A stretch of DNA of 64,000 bases, taken from positions 1,378,722 through 1,442,721 of the forward strand of contig NZ_LN898221.1 of NCBI RefSeq assembly GCF_001457815.1. Reading direction: 5' to 3'. A program made the translations under genes and the position numbers. The notes below the pieces were generated by a model that saw only the letters and a program-made list of their open reading frames with translations, made no database searches and was not told the origin of the DNA. This DNA is from Vitreoscilla massiliensis. GTDB lineage: Bacteria; Pseudomonadota; Gammaproteobacteria; Burkholderiales; Neisseriaceae. How positions within the stretch are numbered: the stretch's first letter is position 1; every line of letters starts with the position of its first letter. Positions 1 to 10,200 of the stretch are shown here, one piece after another.

Positions 1-65
1 TAGTTGAGTACTTACGCAGCCATCATGAATGAAAGTAACTTACACAAAATCAAATATGGGTTCAA

Positions 66-107
66 AGCCCAATAAAATACTTTACGAATAAATTATTTTA
101 TTGGGCT
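66..107 (-). terminator. Terminator hairpin after the adhesin locus
   Basis: Perfect 14-bp inverted repeat (AGCCCAATAAAATA and its complement) with a 14-nt loop, just past the stop of the last leftward gene. It lacks a long T-run but lies where the leftward adhesin, lipoprotein and small-protein transcript would end. Confidence 0.55.
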
Positions 108-130
108 ATATTTACAAAGCTAATCTAACG

Positions 131-355
131 TCAAGAATCAATTGAATTTGGAAGTTCTATTTTCAATCGCCGAATAAAATTAACAATTGTAGGCACTGAC
201 ACCTTTGTACCCTTTAACTGAAGATACCTTTGTATTTCCATATAAGTCACATCTTCAACTACCAACTTAATAATATCTTCCTTATGTGCATCAAGTCGTT
301 GCTTTTTTTTCCGACGTTTTGCAGTTTGTAAAAACTCTTCTAACTGAATTGTCAT
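131..355 (-). CDS. Small putative HTH DNA-binding protein
   Basis: A 74-residue basic protein downstream of the adhesin/TpgA pair. The N-terminal part has a lysine/arginine-rich stretch (residues about 13-20). The remainder reads like a helix-turn-helix unit: a helix with DIIKLVVEDVTYMEIQRYL, then SVPTIVNFIRRL as a recognition-type helix. The start is placed at the ATG at 353-355 because it has a GGAGG box four bases upstream; an upstream in-frame start at 403 would overlap tpgA and has no such site. I do not recognise a named family. Such short HTH proteins are often plasmid or mobile-element regulators. Its position suggests it could regulate the adhesin locus, which is inference only. Confidence 0.6.
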   Translation of the reverse strand: MTIQLEEFLQTAKRRKKKQRLDAHKEDIIKLVVEDVTYMEIQRYLQLKGTKVSVPTIVNFIRRLKIELPNSIDS

Positions 356-371
356 ATAACCTCCATTTCTA

Positions 372-1214
372 TTAATTAACAATCCCGTAGCCATTAACTT
401 CAATCTCTACCCGTCTATTGGGTTGTAAGCATGCAATTAACTTATTTCTTTCAAGGCTAGGTGAACATTGCTTTACTGGCTGCTGTTCACCAATTCCTAT
501 TGCCTTGATTTTGTCAGGATGAACTCCTTTTATAATTAAATAATGTTTAATTGAATTTGCACGCTCTTGCGAAAGAAGCAAGTTATATACTTCAGAACCC
601 AAGAAATCTGTATGACCTAAAATAATGATAGTATTCAACTCTTTTAATTCATGAAGCTGTTTTATAAAGATATCTAATTCCTCTTGTCCTTTAACACTTA
701 AATCTTTCAATCCAGCTTTATTAAACTCGAATAATGCATCTGTATTCAAAGTAAACTTTTGAGCTCTCATGATTGGCTTACTTTCTGGTTTACCTCCTGG
801 AGGACAAACACCACTTTTAGGATTTACTGCCTTCCAATAAAATGTTTGTGCAGTGCTTTTCTTATCAAAAAGTACCTTAAACTGACATGTTGTTACATCA
901 TTCTCACCTTGGCCAGGAGTATGAAAATGAAATAAATAATTCCACTCTCTGACATATACAAAACCTTCACTATAGTGCGGTCTTCCAAGTAAATAATACA
1001 ACTGGTGCTTGGTTAAACCTGATTTAACTTGCTCTAAACTTGATGGATCAGGAAATATCCCCAAACTCATATTTAAAGTAGATTCGCTAGCTTTTGGCCA
1101 TACCAACGTTTTGGCAGCACCATCTTTTTCTGATTTTGTATAACTAGTACAAGCAGTTAAGCCAAGTAAAATATTAATCAATACAACAATGCTACTTATA
1201 TAAAACTTGTTCAT
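372..1214 (-). CDS. tpgA: TpgA-like OmpA-family peptidoglycan-binding lipoprotein
   Basis: A 280-residue lipoprotein. The signal peptide ends in a lipobox-like LTAC near residue 22. A middle part (about 50-150) resembles the SmpA/OmlA (BamE) fold, with LTKHQLYYLLGRPHYSEGF then REWNYLFHF. The C-terminal part (about 160-280) is an OmpA-like peptidoglycan-binding domain, with ILGHTDFLGS, LSQERANSIKHYL and a final NRRVEIEV. This SmpA-plus-OmpA architecture directly downstream of a giant trimeric autotransporter is that of TpgA, known in Acinetobacter to anchor the AtaA adhesin to peptidoglycan. The ATG at 1212-1214 has an AAGGAA box; it starts 47 bp after the adhesin stop, so the two are probably co-transcribed. 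The role as partner of this adhesin is inferred from that precedent and the gene order. Confidence 0.85.
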   Translation of the reverse strand: MNKFYISSIVVLINILLGLTACTSYTKSEKDGAAKTLVWPKASESTLNMSLGIFPDPSSLEQVKSGLTKHQLYYLLGRPHYSEGFVYVREWNYLFHFHTPGQGENDVTTCQFKVLFDKKSTAQTFYWKAVNPKSGVCPPGGKPESKPIMRAQKFTLNTDALFEFNKAGLKDLSVKGQEELDIFIKQLHELKELNTIIILGHTDFLGSEVYNLLLSQERANSIKHYLIIKGVHPDKIKAIGIGEQQPVKQCSPSLERNKLIACLQPNRRVEIEVNGYGIVN

Positions 1215-1261
1215 ATTTAATTCCTTTATTTGATATACGTTATTTTTTAAAATCACATATA

Positions 1262-4200
1262 TCAGCGCCATCTATAACCAACGCCAGCACCAACACTATA
1301 GTTTTTCTGTGAATTTGCAGTTCCTGAGGCCTTAATAATCCAGTTACCCCCATCAGAAATTGCTGAAACACCTAGTGCGTAACCAACTTCTCCTTCATAA
1401 ATACCCGTAGCAATTGCTGCCACTCGAGAACCTGGCTCATATGCTTGCGGTAGATTTGCTATAGCAACAGCGGCTGCAATACCAGCATTTGCATTGTCTT
1501 CAACTGTATTGATTCTATTTTCTAATTTACCTGCAACTTGGTTTAACTGACCAACATTTACAGCATCGGTGACTTCAGAACCGGCACCTACGTTATGGAT
1601 AGTATTTCCACCCATATCAATATTAGCGTCTTCTTTCACAGTAATATTATTATTCACAACAACACTATCAGCCTCAACAGTCCCAATTTTGATATTGTCC
1701 GAAAGGCTAACTTGCACACCATTGGAGGTTGTGACTGTTTTAATGTTACCGTCTCCTGTAATTGTGACAGTATCGCCTAGCTTCTTATTCACAGTACTAC
1801 CTGAATCAGCACTGAAATTCAGACCTTTATCCAAAGTTTGATTAATATTAGTAATATCTGCTGTGTTTTGGGTCACCTTGTTGTTTGTTTCAAAAAGCTG
1901 GCTACCATTCACTGCCTCAGTACTGTTTTGACTAATTTCACCTTCACCAACGCCAGCAATAATCGTATTCCCTTTATTGTCAACTTTACTTTGGTCAATT
2001 GTTACAGACCCTACAGTAACTTGTTTAAAATTAACTTTATCAGCGGTAGCAACCTCATAAATCGTTTGGCCATCTTTACCAATACTGCTTTTCACTACCA
2101 TATTATTGCCAGCAGTAACTTCTGTTTTAGATGCAGCAACATTGTGATTGATGTCACTTACCACAGTTTGCAGATCACCTACATTCACCGCATTGTTTAA
2201 ATCCTTACCTGATACATCTGTAAGCTTATTTCCTCCTAATCCACTTGCAACCCCAGTAATTTGCTTATCACCCGCATCAATGCCATTTTTTGTAATGCTA
2301 GGACCATTAACAATGGTGATGCCATCTTTACTGATTGTGGTATCTCCCAGTATTACTTTACCGTTATCGCCATCAATAGTTACAGCATTATTGCCTGTAC
2401 CCAATGTCACTTTACTTGCTAAGTCAACGGAAACATTATTACCATTATTAGTTATAATTAAATTGTTATCTCCGTTACTAAAATCAACAATATCACCGGG
2501 CTTCACATTACTGCTACTTGCGGAACCATTTGTTGTTAAATTCCACCCCTTATTAGCTGTATTATTTACATCTGTTAATTGATCCATATTGACGGCATCT
2601 TTACCATCTTTACCAGCAGTAACATTCGTAATACGTCCATCATCAGTGAAACTCACTCCATCTTTACCATTTACACCAACGAAGGTTAAACCTTGCTTAC
2701 CATCAATTCCATTTTTACCAACAATGGACATTCCTGCACTTCCATCACTAGCAATAAAGTTTATAGAGGCATCTTTACCGTCTTTACCATTAATGACTAA
2801 TCCTGAAAACTCAGGTCTATCCGCCATCTGTATTTGAATTCCATTACTATTCGAAATAGTTTGCAAATTTTGCGAACTGTAAGCACCGTTGACTGCACTG
2901 GAAGTATCCCAAGATAGTGTCTGCGACAGACTCACAGCATTAGCCCCTACAATCCCCAACGTTTCTCCCAGTTTTTTGGCTATCGATGTACCATGATTAC
3001 CTGCAAAATAGATTGGTGAATTTGCCAAATCATCAATTGAATTATCAACATAGTTTTTATTCACAATGTGATCACCATCGGTAATGTCACCTGTGTAATA
3101 CACATCACCTGCATTGTTCACAGTGAAGTTATTACCTAACTTGGTTTCACCTGTGGCATACAAGTTAGTGGTATTCACATTGGTGAAAGTCACATCATCT
3201 GCTGTCGCAACTTCAATACCACCATTTACTGCAGTGAGTTTGATATTACTACCAGTAACGAAATTGGCTGTGTTGTCAGCTTTATTGATGGTCTTAACAT
3301 CCGAACCATCAATTTGTGTGACCACTGATTGCAATGCAGTGTCTGCATTCACCAAACTGTCTTTGGTATCTTGGCTTAAATCAACTACGTAGTCGGTTAC
3401 ATTGCTTGCATCTTTATTAGCTGCTGTAACACTCACAGCTGTAGAGCCTGCGCTGACTTTAGCGCCATCGGCATTGACGGTATAAATGGTTTGTCCATTG
3501 GTACCCGTAGATGAATCTACGCTGGCAACATTGGTACCTTTAATTACCTCTGTTTTAGCGGCTGCTGATGTTTGATCAACATAGTTTTTATTCACAATGT
3601 GATCACCATCGGTAATGTCACCTGTGTAATACACATCACCTGCATTGTTCACAGTGAAGTTATTACCTAACTTGGTTTCACCTGTGGCATACAAGTTAGT
3701 GGTATTCACATTGGTGAAAGTCACATCATCTGCTGTCGCAACTTCAATACCACCATTTACTGCAGTGAGTTTGATATTACTACCAGTAACGAAATTGGCT
3801 GTGTTGTCAGCTTTATTGATGGTCTTAACATCCGAACCATCAATTTGTGTGACCACTGATTGCAATGCAGTGTCTGCATTCACCAAACTGTCTTTGGTAT
3901 CTTGGCTTAAATCAACTACGTAGTCGGTTACATTGCTTGCATCTTTATTAGCTGCTGTAACACTCACAGCTGTAGAGCCTGCGCTGACTTTAGCGCCATC
4001 GGCATTGACGGTATAAATGGTTTGTCCATTGGTACCCGTAGATGAATCTACGCTGGCAACATTGGTACCTTTAATTACCTCTGTTTTAGCGGCTGCTGAT
4101 GTTTGATCAACATAGTTTTTATTCACAATGTGATCACCATCGGTAATGTCACCTGTGTAATACACATCACCTGCATTGTTCACAGTGAAGTTATTACCTA

Positions 4201-7200
4201 ACTTGGTTTCACCTGTGGCATACAAGTTAGTGGTATTCACATTGGTGAAAGTCACATCATCTGCTGTCGCAACTTCAATACCACCATTTACTGCAGTGAG
4301 TTTGATATTACTACCAGTAACGAAATTGGCTGTGTTGTCAGCTTTATTGATGGTCTTAACATCCGAACCATCAATTTGTGTGACCACTGATTGCAATGCA
4401 GTGTCTGCATTCACCAAACTGTCTTTGGTATCTTGGCTTAAATCAACTACGTAGTCGGTTACATTGCTTGCATCTTTATTAGCTGCTGTAACACTCACAG
4501 CTGTAGAGCCTGCGCTGACTTTAGCGCCATCGGCATTGACGGTATAAATGGTTTGTCCATTGGTACCCGTAGATGAATCTACGCTGGCAACATTGGTACC
4601 TTTAATTACCTCTGTTTTAGCGGCTGCTGATGTTTGATCAACATAGTTTTTATTCACAATGTGATCACCATCGGTAATGTCACCTGTGTAATACACATCA
4701 CCTGCATTGTTCACAGTGAAGTTATTACCTAACTTGGTTTCACCTGTGGCATACAAGTTAGTGGTATTCACATTGGTGAAAGTCACATCATCTGCTGTCG
4801 CAACTTCAATACCACCATTTACTGCAGTGAGTTTGATATTACTACCAGTAACGAAATTGGCTGTGTTGTCAGCTTTATTGATGGTCTTAACATCCGAACC
4901 ATCAATTTGTGTGACCACTGATTGCAATGCAGTGTCTGCATTCACCAAACTGTCTTTGGTATCTTGGCTTAAATCAACTACGTAGTCGGTTACATTGCTT
5001 GCATCTTTATTAGCTGCTGTAACACTCACAGCTGTAGAGCCTGCGCTGACTTTAGCGCCATCGGCATTGACGGTATAAATGGTTTGTCCATTGGTACCCG
5101 TAGATGAATCTACGCTGGCAACATTGGTACCTTTAATTACCTCTGTTTTAGCGGCTGCTGATGTTTGATCAACATAGTTTTTATTCACAATGTGATCACC
5201 ATCGGTAATGTCACCTGTGTAATACACATCACCTGCATTGTTCACAGTGAAGTTATTACCTAACTTGGTTTCACCTGTGGCATACAAGTTAGTGGTATTC
5301 ACATTGGTGAAAGTCACATCATCTGCTGTCGCAACTTCAATACCACCATTTACTGCAGTGAGTTTGATATTACTACCAGTAACGAAATTGGCTGTGTTGT
5401 CAGCTTTATTGATGGTCTTAACATCCGAACCATCAATTTGTGTGACCACTGATTGCAATGCAGTGTCTGCATTCACCAAACTGTCTTTGGTATCTTGGCT
5501 TAAATCAACTACGTAGTCGGTTACATTGCTTGCATCTTTATTAGCTGCTGTAACACTCACAGCTGTAGAGCCTGCGCTGACTTTAGCGCCATCGGCATTG
5601 ACGGTATAAATGGTTTGTCCATTGGTACCCGTAGATGAATCTACGCTGGCAACATTGGTACCTTTAATTACCTCTGTTTTAGCGGCTGCTGATGTTTGAT
5701 CAACATAGTTTTTATTCACAATGTGATCACCATCGGTAATGTCACCTGTGTAATACACATCACCTGCATTGTTCACAGTGAAGTTATTACCTAACTTGGT
5801 TTCACCTGTGGCATACAAGTTAGTGGTATTCACATTGGTGAAAGTCACATCATCTGCTGTCGCAACTTCAATACCACCATTTACTGCAGTGAGTTTGATA
5901 TTACTACCAGTAACGAAATTGGCTGTGTTGTCAGCTTTATTGATGGTCTTAACATCCGAACCATCAATTTGTGTGACCACTGATTGCAATGCAGTGTCTG
6001 CATTCACCAAACTGTCTTTGGTATCTTGGCTTAAATCAACTACGTAGTCGGTTACATTGCTTGCATCTTTATTAGCTGCTGTAACACTCACAGCTGTAGA
6101 GCCTGCGCTGACTTTAGCGCCATCGGCATTGACGGTATAAATGGTTTGTCCATTGGTACCCGTAGATGAATCTACGCTGGCAACATTGGTACCTTTAATT
6201 ACCTCTGTTTTAGCGGCTGCTGATGTTTGATCAACATAGTTTTTATTCACAATGTGATCACCATCGGTAATGTCACCTGTGTAATACACATCACCTGCAT
6301 TGTTCACAGTGAAGTTATTACCTAACTTGGTTTCACCTGTGGCATACAAGTTAGTGGTATTCACATTGGTGAAAGTCACATCATCTGCTGTCGCAACTTC
6401 AATACCACCATTTACTGCAGTGAGTTTGATATTACTACCAGTAACGAAATTGGCTGTGTTGTCAGCTTTATTGATGGTCTTAACATCCGAACCATCAATT
6501 TGTGTGACCACTGATTGCAATGCAGTGTCTGCATTCACCAAACTGTCTTTGGTATCTTGGCTTAAATCAACTACGTAGTCGGTTACATTGCTTGCATCTT
6601 TATTAGCTGCTGTAACACTCACAGCTGTAGAGCCTGCGCTGACTTTAGCGCCATCGGCATTGACGGTATAAATGGTTTGTCCATTGGTACCCGTAGATGA
6701 ATCTACGCTGGCAACATTGGTACCTTTAATTACCTCTGTTTTAGCGGCTGCTGATGTTTGATCAACATAGTTTTTATTCACAATGTGATCACCATCGGTA
6801 ATGTCACCTGTGTAATACACATCACCTGCATTGTTCACAGTGAAGTTATTACCTAACTTGGTTTCACCTGTGGCATACAAGTTAGTGGTATTCACATTGG
6901 TGAAAGTCACATCATCTGCTGTCGCAACTTCAATACCACCATTTACTGCAGTGAGTTTGATATTACTACCAGTAACGAAATTGGCTGTGTTGTCAGCTTT
7001 ATTGATGGTCTTAACATCCGAACCATCAATTTGTGTGACCACTGATTGCAATGCAGTGTCTGCATTCACCAAACTGTCTTTGGTATCTTGGCTTAAATCA
7101 ACTACGTAGTCGGTTACATTGCTTGCATCTTTATTAGCTGCTGTAACACTCACAGCTGTAGAGCCTGCGCTGACTTTAGCGCCATCGGCATTGACGGTAT

Positions 7201-10200
7201 AAATGGTTTGTCCATTGGTACCCGTAGATGAATCTACGCTGGCAACATTGGTACCTTTAATTACCTCTGTTTTAGCGGCTGCTGATGTTTGATCAACATA
7301 GTTTTTATTCACAATGTGATCACCATCGGTAATGTCACCTGTGTAATACACATCACCTGCATTGTTCACAGTGAAGTTATTACCTAACTTGGTTTCACCT
7401 GTGGCATACAAGTTAGTGGTATTCACATTGGTGAAAGTCACATCATCTGCTGTCGCAACTTCAATACCACCATTTACTGCAGTGAGTTTGATATTACTAC
7501 CAGTAACGAAATTGGCTGTGTTGTCAGCTTTATTGATGGTCTTAACATCCGAACCATCAATTTGTGTGACCACTGATTGCAATGCAGTGTCTGCATTCAC
7601 CAAACTGTCTTTGGTATCTTGGCTTAAATCAACTACGTAGTCGGTTACATTGCTTGCATCTTTATTAGCTGCTGTAACACTCACAGCTGTAGAGCCTGCG
7701 CTGACTTTAGCGCCATCGGCATTGACGGTATAAATGGTTTGTCCATTGGTACCCGTAGATGAATCTACGCTGGCAACATTGGTACCTTTAATTACCTCTG
7801 TTTTAGCGGCTGCTGATGTTTGATCAACATAGTTTTTATTCACAATGTGATCACCATCGGTAATGTCACCTGTGTAATACACATCACCTGCATTGTTCAC
7901 AGTGAAGTTATTACCTAACTTGGTTTCACCTGTGGCATACAAGTTAGTGGTATTCACATTGGTGAAAGTCACATCATCTGCTGTCGCAACTTCAATACCA
8001 CCATTTACTGCAGTGAGTTTGATATTACTACCAGTAACGAAATTGGCTGTGTTGTCAGCTTTATTGATGGTCTTAACATCCGAACCATCAATTTGTGTGA
8101 CCACTGATTGCAATGCAGTGTCTGCATTCACCAAACTGTCTTTGGTATCTTGGCTTAAATCAACTACGTAGTCGGTTACATTGCTTGCATCTTTATTAGC
8201 TGCTGTAACACTCACAGCTGTAGAGCCTGCGCTGACTTTAGCGCCATCGGCATTGACGGTATAAATGGTTTGTCCATTGGTACCCGTAGATGAATCTACG
8301 CTGGCAACATTGGTACCTTTAATTACCTCTGTTTTAGCGGCTGCTGATGTTTGATCAACATAGTTTTTATTCACAATGTGATCACCATCGGTAATGTCAC
8401 CTGTGTAATACACATCACCTGCATTGTTCACAGTGAAGTTATTACCTAACTTGGTTTCACCTGTGGCATACAAGTTAGTGGTATTCACATTGGTGAAAGT
8501 CACATCATCTGCTGTCGCAACTTCAATACCACCATTTACTGCAGTGAGTTTGATATTACTACCAGTAACGAAATTGGCTGTGTTGTCAGCTTTATTGATG
8601 GTCTTAACATCCGAACCATCAATTTGTGTGACCACTGATTGCAATGCAGTGTCTGCATTCACCAAACTGTCTTTGGTATCTTGGCTTAAATCAACTACGT
8701 AGTCGGTTACATTGCTTGCATCTTTATTAGCTGCTGTAACACTCACAGCTGTAGAGCCTGCGCTGACTTTAGCGCCATCGGCATTGACGGTATAAATGGT
8801 TTGTCCATTGGTACCCGTAGATGAATCTACGCTGGCAACATTGGTACCTTTAATTACCTCTGTTTTAGCGGCTGCTGATGTTTGATCAACATAGTTTTTA
8901 TTCACAATGTGATCACCATCGGTAATGTCACCTGTGTAATACACATCACCTGCATTGTTCACAGTGAAGTTATTACCTAACTTGGTTTCACCTGTGGCAT
9001 ACAAGTTAGTGGTATTCACATTGGTGAAAGTCACATCATCTGCTGTCGCAACTTCAATACCACCATTTACTGCAGTGAGTTTGATATTACTACCAGTAAC
9101 GAAATTGGCTGTGTTGTCAGCTTTATTGATGGTCTTAACATCCGAACCATCAATTTGTGTGACCACTGATTGCAATGCAGTGTCTGCATTCACCAAACTG
9201 TCTTTGGTATCTTGGCTTAAATCAACTACGTAGTCGGTTACATTGCTTGCATCTTTATTAGCTGCTGTAACACTCACAGCTGTAGAGCCTGCGCTGACTT
9301 TAGCGCCATCGGCATTGACGGTATAAATGGTTTGTCCATTGGTACCCGTAGATGAATCTACGCTGGCAACATTGGTACCTTTAATTACCTCTGTTTTAGC
9401 GGCTGCTGATGTTTGATCAACATAGTTTTTATTCACAATGTGATCACCATCGGTAATGTCACCTGTGTAATACACATCACCTGCATTGTTCACAGTGAAG
9501 TTATTACCTAACTTGGTTTCACCTGTGGCATACAAGTTAGTGGTATTCACATTGGTGAAAGTCACATCATCTGCTGTCGCAACTTCAATACCACCATTTA
9601 CTGCAGTGAGTTTGATATTACTACCAGTAACGAAATTGGCTGTGTTGTCAGCTTTATTGATGGTCTTAACATCCGAACCATCAATTTGTGTGACCACTGA
9701 TTGCAATGCAGTGTCTGCATTCACCAAACTGTCTTTGGTATCTTGGCTTAAATCAACTACGTAGTCGGTTACATTGCTTGCATCTTTATTAGCTGCTGTA
9801 ACACTCACAGCTGTAGAGCCTGCGCTGACTTTAGCGCCATCGGCATTGACGGTATAAATGGTTTGTCCATTGGTACCCGTAGATGAATCTACGCTGGCAA
9901 CATTGGTACCTTTAATTACCTCTGTTTTAGCGGCTGCTGATGTTTGATCAACATAGTTTTTATTCACAATGTGATCACCATCGGTAATGTCACCTGTGTA
10001 ATACACATCACCTGCATTGTTCACAGTGAAGTTATTACCTAACTTGGTTTCACCTGTGGCATACAAGTTAGTGGTATTCACATTGGTGAAAGTCACATCA
10101 TCTGCTGTCGCAACTTCAATACCACCATTTACTGCAGTGAGTTTGATATTACTACCAGTAACGAAATTGGCTGTGTTGTCAGCTTTATTGATGGTCTTAA